From the NCBI GenBank assembly GCA_949285325.1, contig CASDYZ010000058.1, positions 1 to 39,404 on the forward strand: a DNA stretch of 39,404 nt, given 5' to 3'. Made by a program: the position numbers and the translations under genes. Positions 32,523 to 39,404 of this stretch are shown here, piece by piece (the first letter of the stretch is position 1; the number at the start of each line of letters is the position of its first letter). The notes under the pieces are model-generated. The model saw only the letters and a list, made by a program, of their open reading frames with translations. It was not told the origin of the DNA and searched no databases. This DNA comes from an uncultured bacterium. GTDB taxonomy: Bacteria; Bacillota_I; Bacilli_A; RFN20; CAG-826.

Positions 32523-33489
32523 CTTGTTCCACACATAAACCGTATAAATATTGGTCGAGATCAAATTCTTCTAAATCATCTAATTTCTCCCCTAAACCAA
32601 TAAATCTAACTGGTATTCCTAATTCTTCTCTTATCGATAAAATAATTCCGCCCTTGCTAGTGCCGTCCATCTTAGTAATGATAACTCCACTCACATCAGT
32701 CACCTCATTAAACTGTTTTGCTTGAATGACACCATTTTGTCCAGTAGTCGCGTCGATTATAAGAAAAGTCTCGTGAGGTGCACCCGCTATTTCTTTATTT
32801 AGCACTCTTTTAATTTTTGCTAACTCGTTCATTAAATTAACTTTAGTTTGAAGCCTTCCTGCAGTGTCAACTATCAATAAATCAACACCTTGTTTAATCG
32901 CTTCTTTTGCCCCGTCATAACTAACGGAAGCTGGATCTTGTTCTTTTTTTCCAACTATAACTGGTATATGTAATCTTTCACCCCAGATGGAAAGTTGTTC
33001 TATCGCCCCCGCCCTAAAGGTGTCCGCGGCAACAAGCATAACTTTCTTTCCTTTTTGAATATAGTGATAAGCAAGTTTTGCGATGCTAGTAGTCTTACCA
33101 ACACCATTGACGCCGACAACTAATACAACGGTGGGCCCTTCACTTTTAAACTGTATTTCGTTTACGATATCACCTTTTGACGCATAACCTAAAAACATCT
33201 TATCGACTAATATTTCGTTTATTTTTTCTGGTTCAGTTATTTTTTGTTTTTTCGATTCATCAAGCACTTCTTCAATTATTTTAATGGATAAAGACACACC
33301 GACATCGGACTCGATCAATATTTCTTCTAATTCATCAAAATAATCTTGGTTGACGCTTTTATATCGTTTGGATAAATTTGTTAATTTAGATGAGAAATTT
33401 TTTCTTGATTTACTCATTCCGCTTACATATTTATTATCGATTTTATCTTTTTTTGAAAATTTACTTTTTAAAAATGAAATTAAACCCAT
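32512..33489 (-). CDS. ftsY: SRP receptor GTPase FtsY
   Basis: Membrane-associated receptor for the SRP. 325 residues, with a short basic N-terminal helix (MGLISFLKSKFSKKDK) in place of the long acidic A domain of E. coli, as in Bacilli. N domain about 25-110. The G domain has GVNGVGKTTSIAKLA, DTAADTFRAGAIEQL-type region (AADTFRAGAIEQL), DTAGRLQTKVNLMNEL and TKMDGTSKGG. The stop is overlapped by the ylxM ATG. smc, usually between rnc and ftsY, is absent; the gap to rnc is only 17 bases. Confidence 0.97.
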   Translation of the reverse strand: MGLISFLKSKFSKKDKIDNKYVSGMSKSRKNFSSKLTNLSKRYKSVNQDYFDELEEILIESDVGVSLSIKIIEEVLDESKKQKITEPEKINEILVDKMFLGYASKGDIVNEIQFKSEGPTVVLVVGVNGVGKTTSIAKLAYHYIQKGKKVMLVAADTFRAGAIEQLSIWGERLHIPVIVGKKEQDPASVSYDGAKEAIKQGVDLLIVDTAGRLQTKVNLMNELAKIKRVLNKEIAGAPHETFLIIDATTGQNGVIQAKQFNEVTDVSGVIITKMDGTSKGGIILSIREELGIPVRFIGLGEKLDDLEEFDLDQYLYGLCVEQDEK

Positions 33490-33506
33490 ATTTTCTCCTT
33501 TCTAAA

Positions 33507-34196
33507 TTATCCTTTCATACTTTTTTTAAGTGCGTTTTTCGCCGCATTTTCTTCAGCAATTTTTTTAGATTTACCAACCCCACTACCTAGTTTTAAACCA
33601 TTGAATAAAACAGAGACAGTAAAAGTTCTATCATGCGCAGGACCTTCTACTTTTTCTAATATGTACTCTACACTATTTCGATATTCCGCCTGCATCGCTT
33701 CTTGTAGTTTTGTCTTATAATCAGTCAAGACATCTATATCGACATTTTTAATTTCTTCATAGACAAATTTTTCAATAAAACGATAGACAAAATCTAATCC
33801 TTGATCTAGATAAAACGCACCGATAAGTGCTTCAAAGACATCCTCTAATATTTTGTCACTTTGCTCCACTTGTTTATGAGATAGTGAATGTCCAGCTTTA
33901 ATATAATCGTACAATTTAATCTCGCGGGCATATTTTGCTAAAGCACTACTTTTGACTAAATAACTTCTCAGTTTAGACATTAGTCCTGGCTCCATCGACG
34001 GCTGTATCTTATATATTAAATCAGCGACGACAAATCCGAGCACCGCATCACCGATATATTCAAGCCTCTCATAATCGTGATGTTTTGTATTCGCATCCGC
34101 GTTAAAAGAAGAATGAGTTAACGCCAAATCAAAAATTGAAGGATCGTTAACTTTAAGATTTAAAGTATCAAAAAATTTCTTATTTTGATTCTCCAT
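33507..34196 (-). CDS. rnc: Ribonuclease III
   Basis: Cleaves double-stranded RNA in rRNA and mRNA processing. 229 residues. The endonuclease domain has the signature ERLEYIGDAVLGFVVADLIY near residues 43-62 and the second acidic cluster DILEDVFEALIGAFYLDQG. The C-terminal dsRNA-binding domain spans about 153-226 (DYKTKLQEAMQAEYR, then VLFNGLKLGSGVGKSKKIAEENAAK). It overlaps plsX by 17 bases. The fabD, fabG and acpP genes that commonly sit between plsX and rnc are missing here. Confidence 0.97.
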   Translation of the reverse strand: MENQNKKFFDTLNLKVNDPSIFDLALTHSSFNADANTKHHDYERLEYIGDAVLGFVVADLIYKIQPSMEPGLMSKLRSYLVKSSALAKYAREIKLYDYIKAGHSLSHKQVEQSDKILEDVFEALIGAFYLDQGLDFVYRFIEKFVYEEIKNVDIDVLTDYKTKLQEAMQAEYRNSVEYILEKVEGPAHDRTFTVSVLFNGLKLGSGVGKSKKIAEENAAKNALKKSMKG

Positions 34197-35169
34197 CCAC
34201 TTTCATACCTTCTTTAATTTTATTCACGATGTCATTTTCAACTAATTTTAAACAGACATTTAACGCACATTTAAATGAGTAGGCATCAGAATTACCGTGA
34301 GCTTTGACTACCGCCCCATTGACGCCTAAAAGCATCGCCCCGCCTGTCGATTTATAATCCATGAGACTACTAAATTCTTTAATCCCTTTTCTAACGTGAA
34401 GATATCCTAATTTAGTCCATAGATTTTTCTTAAATATTCCCTTAATAGATTTAGAGAAAAATTTAGCTAATCCTTCTGTACCTTTTAAGAAAATATTACC
34501 AGTAAATCCATCAGTCACAACAACATCGGCTAAACCGTTTAATACATTTCTCGCTTCGATATTGCCCATAAATCCAGGGAAATTATTGTCTTTAAATAAT
34601 TGATGAGCTTTTTTTACTTCTGGCGAGCCTTTTTCTTCTTCAACACCATTGCTTAACAAATAAACATTTGGTTCATCAACTTGATAGACAGCTTGTGAAT
34701 AGAGTCTACCCATCTTACCAAATTGATACAACTCTTCACTAGAATTTTCATTGTTTGCCCCAATATCTAATATGACTACTTTTTTATTTTTTATCTGTGT
34801 TGGGAAAGCGGTAACTAACGCCGCTCTTTTAACACCTTCAATCATCTTTAAAACAATCGCACTAGTTGAGAGGAATCCGCCAGTTGAACCACAAGAAACG
34901 ATTCCGTCATACCCTTCGTCTTTCATTAATTTTAAAGCGACCATCATCGATGAATTTTTCATTCTGAGTGCTTCAAGTGCCCCAGCCTCCATCGGTAATA
35001 CCTCGTCAGCGTGTACGACTTTACATATTTTTTCTAAATCTTTTAATTCTTCTTTTTTACCTACGACGGCGACTTCAACATTCTTATGTTCTTTTAAGAA
35101 ATCTTTAACCGCTTCCACAACGATACTGCTACCATTATCGCCACCCATCGCATCAACTACAATCTTCAT
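34180..35169 (-). CDS. plsX: Phosphate acyltransferase PlsX
   Basis: Makes acyl-phosphate from acyl-ACP for PlsY in phospholipid synthesis; peripheral membrane enzyme. 329 residues. The start KIVVDAMGGDNG, VSCGSTGGFLSTSAIVL, DIGANNENSSEELYQFG and VTDGFTGNIFLKGTEG are typical, and CVSAGNTGA of many homologues is here SCGSTGGF. GGTGG precedes the ATG. A dyad (AAAATTGT/ACAATTTT) with an extended -10 TGGTACAAT lies about 35 bases upstream; it does not match the FapR operator and no fapR gene is present. Confidence 0.95.
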   Translation of the reverse strand: MKIVVDAMGGDNGSSIVVEAVKDFLKEHKNVEVAVVGKKEELKDLEKICKVVHADEVLPMEAGALEALRMKNSSMMVALKLMKDEGYDGIVSCGSTGGFLSTSAIVLKMIEGVKRAALVTAFPTQIKNKKVVILDIGANNENSSEELYQFGKMGRLYSQAVYQVDEPNVYLLSNGVEEEKGSPEVKKAHQLFKDNNFPGFMGNIEARNVLNGLADVVVTDGFTGNIFLKGTEGLAKFFSKSIKGIFKKNLWTKLGYLHVRKGIKEFSSLMDYKSTGGAMLLGVNGAVVKAHGNSDAYSFKCALNVCLKLVENDIVNKIKEGMKVDGESK

Positions 35170-35231
35170 AATCTTACCACCGTTCTTTTTGCTTTAACAA
35201 AGCTCAAATAAAATTGTACCACAATTTTTAT

Positions 35232-37232
35232 TTATCCTTTATTTATTTTATCTTCGTCACTTGTTTTTCTAATATAGTTAATCAAACGCATGAAATTATC
35301 ATTTTCAAATCGCTTAGAAAATATTTCATCCGCATCTTTTCTTGCTATCTTAAATATTTTTAAATCATTAACGACATTTAAATAATGAAAATCTGGTAAA
35401 CCTGATTGTCTAATTCCTATCAATTCACCCGGACCTCTATTGATTAAATCTTGTTCGGCTAATTTAAATCCATCGTCCGTTTTAGCAAATGTTTTTAGCC
35501 TGTCTTCTTCTCCTTCAATATCTTTATCATAAACCAATACACACGCGGCTTTTGAGCCATCTCTTCCAACTCTACCTCTAAGTTGATGTAGACTAGCTAA
35601 ACCAAATCTTTCACACCCATAAATTATCATTAAAAGGGCGTCTTTGACATCGATACCTACCTCTATTACTTGGGTGCTTACTAATATTTTTGTTTTCCCT
35701 AATGTAAAATCTAATATCGCCTTCTCTTTTTCTTCACTTTTCATTTTCCCGTGAAGTTTACCAACTAAATCTTTATATCTTTCTTTATATATCGGATAAA
35801 TATTTTCAATTGAATCTTTATAATTTTTACCTAAATCGATGAGAGGTAAGACGATATATATTTTTTTGCCTAAAGATAAAACTTTATCGATATATGAAAA
35901 TAATTTATCTTGGTCGTTATTAATTAATATCGTTTTGACATCCCTTTTAGAAGAGGGGAAAGAATATAAAGTAGAAATGTCTAAATCACCAAACACCGTC
36001 AAGGCGAGACTTCTCGGTATAGGGGTCGCACTCATCATGAGCAAATCGACATTGTCGTTTTTAGATAATAACGCTTTTCGTTGATTGACACCAAATCGAT
36101 GTTGTTCATCGATAATAGCTAATCCTAAATTGTTATATTTAACCGATTTAGAAAATAATGAATGAGTACCTATCACTAAATCGATTAACCCATCTTTTAA
36201 ATCTATAAGTATATTTCTTTTTTCTTCACTAGATAAAGAACCAACTAATAAAGCGATGTTAATTTTTTCATTTTTAAATATTTCTTTCGCTGTTAAGTAA
36301 TGTTGTCTTGCAAGTACTTCTGTCGGGCACATAAATGCCGACTGCGTCCCTCTTAAAAAAGAAGCAAAACAGCTGATGAGTGCCACGATAGTTTTTCCGC
36401 TTCCAACATCACCTTGAAGTAGGCGGTACATTAAATGTTTATTATTTAGATCATCGATTATCTCTTTAAGTGCGACAACTTGGTCATTATTTAATGTAAA
36501 AGGAAGGGATTCAATAAGCGGTTTTAATGCTTCAAAAGAAACATAATCAACTTTATATTTACTAAGTGACAAATTATCTTCTTTAATCAGTTTGTTATTT
36601 AAAGCAAATTTAAGTGCTTCTTCATATTTTAAAAATAACAATGATTTTTTTATGTCCTCTCTATCCGCAGGAAAATGTGCGTAATATAAGGCATCTCTCT
36701 TATTTACTAAATGGTATTTATTAATAAAATAATAAGGAACAAAACTAAAAATATTACCGACATTTTTAAACGCTTTTTTAACTAGGCGTATAAATTCATG
36801 GTTTTTTAATCCGCTTGGAAGTGAATAGATAGGTTTAATTTTTTCATTTTCACCAATGTCGCCTTTTTTTAAATTAATTAAATCTAATTCGTTTCTTTTT
36901 TTATTAAAAGAGGCGTAAATTGTATAGATATCGTTAATTTTGACAATGTTTTTTAAATAATCTCTATTGTAGGCGACAACTTTGTAATACCGTTTATTTA
37001 TCGATAAAAAGTCAAAAGTCGACACACTTAATTTGTGCGAATTATTCGTTTTAACTTCGCTTATTATTTGACCAAGTAATGTTATTTTTTGTTTATCTAT
37101 TAAATTATCTTCTTCGTCAGTTAAAGAATAATCTTCATAACGTCTAGGCAGATGATAGATGACATCATAAAAAGAAAATATCCCCATTTGCGATAACAAA
37201 AAATTAATTCTTTTCGAACTAGATAATTTCAT
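35232..37232 (-). CDS. recG: ATP-dependent DNA helicase RecG
   Basis: Branch-migrating helicase for stalled forks and Holliday junctions. 666 residues, usual length. The N-terminal wedge/OB domain spans about 45-140. The helicase core has Walker A LLQGDVGSGKTIVAL, DEQHRFGVNQR (motif II), MSATPIPRSLALT (motif III) and QLRGRVGRDGSKAACVL (motif VI), with the C-terminal TRG-like region (DLINRGPGELIGIRQSGLPDF). It follows the DUF2188-like gene by 19 bases and probably shares its promoter. Confidence 0.97.
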   Translation of the reverse strand: MKLSSSKRINFLLSQMGIFSFYDVIYHLPRRYEDYSLTDEEDNLIDKQKITLLGQIISEVKTNNSHKLSVSTFDFLSINKRYYKVVAYNRDYLKNIVKINDIYTIYASFNKKRNELDLINLKKGDIGENEKIKPIYSLPSGLKNHEFIRLVKKAFKNVGNIFSFVPYYFINKYHLVNKRDALYYAHFPADREDIKKSLLFLKYEEALKFALNNKLIKEDNLSLSKYKVDYVSFEALKPLIESLPFTLNNDQVVALKEIIDDLNNKHLMYRLLQGDVGSGKTIVALISCFASFLRGTQSAFMCPTEVLARQHYLTAKEIFKNEKINIALLVGSLSSEEKRNILIDLKDGLIDLVIGTHSLFSKSVKYNNLGLAIIDEQHRFGVNQRKALLSKNDNVDLLMMSATPIPRSLALTVFGDLDISTLYSFPSSKRDVKTILINNDQDKLFSYIDKVLSLGKKIYIVLPLIDLGKNYKDSIENIYPIYKERYKDLVGKLHGKMKSEEKEKAILDFTLGKTKILVSTQVIEVGIDVKDALLMIIYGCERFGLASLHQLRGRVGRDGSKAACVLVYDKDIEGEEDRLKTFAKTDDGFKLAEQDLINRGPGELIGIRQSGLPDFHYLNVVNDLKIFKIARKDADEIFSKRFENDNFMRLINYIRKTSDEDKINKG

Positions 37233-37251
37233 ATGAAAATAAAATTATTAA

Positions 37252-37569
37252 TTAAGCTTTTCTAATCTTACCTTTTAAGGAGTGAACTTTAACTTTATTA
37301 CCATCTTTATTTTTAGTTTTTTCTTCAGCAAATTTAATTGCCTCTTTTTGAGTTTTGAATAATTTTAAAGCTTTTTCACCTTTTTCAAATTTTACTGACC
37401 ACATATTTTTATCTTTTTGATAAGAGACGTGGTATACGCGGTAAGAGACAGGTTGTTTCTCTTCTACTGGTTTAGTTTCTTTTGCCACTTTCGCACTTTT
37501 ACTTTTCGCGTCAGTTTTAACTTCAGTTTTCTTTTCTACTTTCTTATCTTTAGAAACTGCTTTTGCCAT
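37252..37569 (-). CDS. Lys-rich DUF2188-like small protein
   Basis: 105 residues. The first 45 or so are a low-complexity Lys/Ala/Glu segment (for example VEKKTEVKTDAKSKSAKVA). The rest, YRVYHVSYQKDKNMWSVKFE and LFKTQKEAIKFAEEKTKNK followed by KVHSLKGKIRKA, matches the DUF2188 pattern, which is typically a short protein of unknown function. The basic tail could bind nucleic acid, but there is no direct evidence. AAAGGAG lies about nine bases before the ATG. It is first in a unit with recG. Whether this is a real operon partner or just adjacent is not known. Confidence 0.8.
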   Translation of the reverse strand: MAKAVSKDKKVEKKTEVKTDAKSKSAKVAKETKPVEEKQPVSYRVYHVSYQKDKNMWSVKFEKGEKALKLFKTQKEAIKFAEEKTKNKDGNKVKVHSLKGKIRKA

Positions 37570-37664
37570 AATTAAATGCTCCTTTATTAATATGTATTTA
37601 TCCTTGCTTTAATTATCGCCTAAATAAAGTAAAAATACTAATAAATATTTATAACACAATTAAA

Positions 37665-39404
37665 TTATTCTGTTTCTTGGAACAATTTTATAATAGAACG
37701 ATAGTTGATAGATAAAATTGAAATGACTAGACTTATTAAACTCATTAAAAATAATAAAGCAAAGTTATATAGCCAATATTGAGGTGTTAAATTAAAGACA
37801 GGGAATTTTATACTACTCGTTATAAATACCCCACTCATCAAAGTGTTGATCCCAACAAATATAATCGGGGCGATAATAATTGTTAATAAAAATGAAAGGG
37901 CAAAAGTTAAAGTGCACGAAAGCACCGCGGACGATGATGAATTTAAATTGTCGAGTCCAAAAGACTTTAAAAGTGCGATTTCATATTTTTTATTATTGAT
38001 GACGAAAGATATAAATATAATCAATAAAATAAATATCATAATATTTATCGCTAGTATTGAGTAATTGAATATCTTTTCGTTATTAGTCACATCTCGACGT
38101 ATTCTAATAACTGCATCGGACAGTTCATTTCCCCTATCATCATCAAAATCAAAATCTTCATATAAAAACAATTTAGATATATTCTTTTTATTATTTTGAC
38201 ATCTTACCCCAAGCTTTGTATTACAGTCTAAATTATCAATTAATATTTGATAATATTCATCGCTTAAAATAACATAATCCATTGAACGAATGCTGTTGAA
38301 TAAGGAAGGTGGAAATAGTTCTTGATTAGATATCGACCAAAGCGATCTAGCGATTAAATCCGAAGGGAAAATTTTAGATAAATTAGGGTATACGCCCGCT
38401 AAAAAGTCGTTCTCAATATCGTCTAAATCAAGATAATAAATAGGATATGCATCTCCATTATAATATCTTCTTAAGTCATATGAGACATAGACTTGATTGC
38501 CTTTTAAATCATCTTCTTTGATAAATTCTGCTTCAATTTCTTCTTGGGTAAAACCACCAATTTCATCCGCACGTTCTTGTATTAAATTGTTCCAACTACT
38601 CGCCGATAAATAAATGATGTCGTGGGCAAAATAATCTGAAGGGAAATAGGCACTATCGCTATTAATCCATAACCCATTTTCAATTATGCTATAAGCTGAT
38701 TTATCGATATATTCTAATGAATCGACATTAGCCATTATGATATTATCTGTTGTCGTTTGGGTAACATTGAGAGTGACTGTGTGCCCAAATTTGTTATAAC
38801 AGACAATCTCATTGTTACCATTTGGTGTATCCATACCAAATGTTTCTTTAAACACTTTATCATTCATTAAAGCTTCACCAACTTTAATAGAGTCATCATT
38901 GACAAAATATACTTCTCTATTAAATGGAGTTGTAACAGTGTTAAAAATAGAGACAATATCATCTTCATCGACATACTTACTCAAGATATCTTCGCCATAT
39001 TCAAAAGCCACATCAACATTGAAAACTTTTTCTTCATATCGATTGTAAGTAAATTCTTCTCCTTCTTTAATTGGTGTATAAATTTTACTATTTTCTAATT
39101 CACTAGCAAGCGTTGATACATGGTCAAAACTAGTAAAAGATATCAAAGAAGATTGAATGAGTGACAACAATGTAAAAAGTATTAAAAAAGATATCATTGA
39201 GCTTTTTTTATTTTTTAAAAAAGCAGCAGTTAATTTAAAAGCATTAACAAATCCTAATCGTTGTTGTTTGATATTATCTATATAAGAAGTATCTTCATTT
39301 ATTTGTTCATCTATAGTTAATGGATCAGTATCAGATATAATCTTGCCTTCATCGATATTGATAATACGTCCTGGATAAGTAGAGACAAGATTATCATCGT
39401 GAGT
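37665..39404 (-). CDS. Fused ABC-transporter ATPase/FtsX-type permease, C-terminal part (cut by window edge)
   Basis: The frame is open from the right edge at 39404 down to 37665, at least 579 residues. The first codons read THDDNLVSTYPGRIINIDEG, the H-loop and end of an ABC ATPase domain. A linker of about 45 residues follows, then the permease: one membrane helix (FLILFTLLSLIQSSLISF), a large extracytoplasmic domain of about 340 residues, and three C-terminal membrane helices, as in MacB-type FtsX permeases. An ATG at 39197 is internal to this frame and is not the start. Fused forms of this kind occur in Firmicutes for lipoprotein, peptide or antimicrobial export; the substrate is not shown. 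The N-terminal ATPase lies outside the window. Confidence 0.88.
   Translation of the reverse strand, partial: THDDNLVSTYPGRIINIDEGKIISDTDPLTIDEQINEDTSYIDNIKQQRLGFVNAFKLTAAFLKNKKSSMISFLILFTLLSLIQSSLISFTSFDHVSTLASELENSKIYTPIKEGEEFTYNRYEEKVFNVDVAFEYGEDILSKYVDEDDIVSIFNTVTTPFNREVYFVNDDSIKVGEALMNDKVFKETFGMDTPNGNNEIVCYNKFGHTVTLNVTQTTTDNIIMANVDSLEYIDKSAYSIIENGLWINSDSAYFPSDYFAHDIIYLSASSWNNLIQERADEIGGFTQEEIEAEFIKEDDLKGNQVYVSYDLRRYYNGDAYPIYYLDLDDIENDFLAGVYPNLSKIFPSDLIARSLWSISNQELFPPSLFNSIRSMDYVILSDEYYQILIDNLDCNTKLGVRCQNNKKNISKLFLYEDFDFDDDRGNELSDAVIRIRRDVTNNEKIFNYSILAINIMIFILLIIFISFVINNKKYEIALLKSFGLDNLNSSSSAVLSCTLTFALSFLLTIIIAPIIFVGINTLMSGVFITSSIKFPVFNLTPQYWLYNFALLFLMSLISLVISILSINYRSIIKLFQETE

Noticed and set aside
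35186-35225. FapR operator or terminator before plsX
   Set aside because: The dyad AAAATTGT/ACAATTTT does not match the known FapR site, and it lacks a T run for a minus-strand terminator.
1-39404. CRISPR arrays, rRNA genes or prophage genes
   Set aside because: No regularly spaced repeats, no rRNA-like sequence and no phage structural genes were seen in the window.

Overview
The window is AT-rich bacterial chromosome using the standard code: Trp is TGG and TGA ends genes such as ftsY. Its core reads, on the minus strand from right to left, recG-plsX-rnc-ftsY-ylxM-ffh-(rpsP-khpA-rimM-trmD)-rplS-lepB-rbgA-rnhB-dprA-topA-xerC-rpsB-tsf-pyrH-frr-uppS-cdsA-dxr-rseP-polC. This is the backbone order known from Bacillus subtilis. 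Together with a PolC-type replicase and the MEP-pathway gene dxr, it points to a Bacillota of the Bacilli/Erysipelotrichia/RF39-like kind. A cytoplasmic alpha-fucosidase fits a gut-associated host, but that is inference.

Layout. Positions 1-4485 hold a minus-strand accessory operon of three overlapping genes: a zinc-ribbon/HEPN-like/STAND NTPase with a C-terminal helical repeat region, a GH29 alpha-L-fucosidase, and the start of an unknown gene cut by the window edge. A decayed IS1634-like insertion sequence (about 4592-6574) separates this operon from tRNA-Pro(CGG) and polC. Positions 6804-18834 hold the polC to rpsB block (replication, periplasmic proteolysis, isoprenoid, phospholipid and undecaprenyl synthesis, ribosome recycling, UMP kinase, EF-Ts, S2). 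Positions 19009-25455 hold xerC, topA, dprA, rnhB, rbgA, lepB and rplS. Positions 25601-27198 hold a ruined XRE-ImmA/IrrE plus PIN-domain module, followed by an AzgA-type purine permease. Positions 28985-30848 hold rpsP-khpA-rimM-trmD on the plus strand, an in-place inversion relative to the ancestral order. Positions 30851-37232 hold the SRP, RNase III, PlsX and RecG genes. The right edge holds a DUF2188-like protein and the 3' part of a fused ABC ATPase/FtsX-type permease.

The housekeeping genes are intact and tightly packed, with several stop/start overlaps. Damage (frameshifts, a nonsense codon, a lost zinc ligand) is confined to the insertion sequence and the PIN/ImmA module. Promoters can be read in many gaps. 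Several (topA, lepB, xerC, possibly uppS) put the -10 box 6-8 bases before a start codon with no usable Shine-Dalgarno sequence, suggesting leaderless mRNAs. The rpsB and rplS transcripts appear to begin with a small hairpin at their 5' ends. The best candidate for an undescribed system is the STAND NTPase/fucosidase/unknown-gene operon beside tRNA-Pro.
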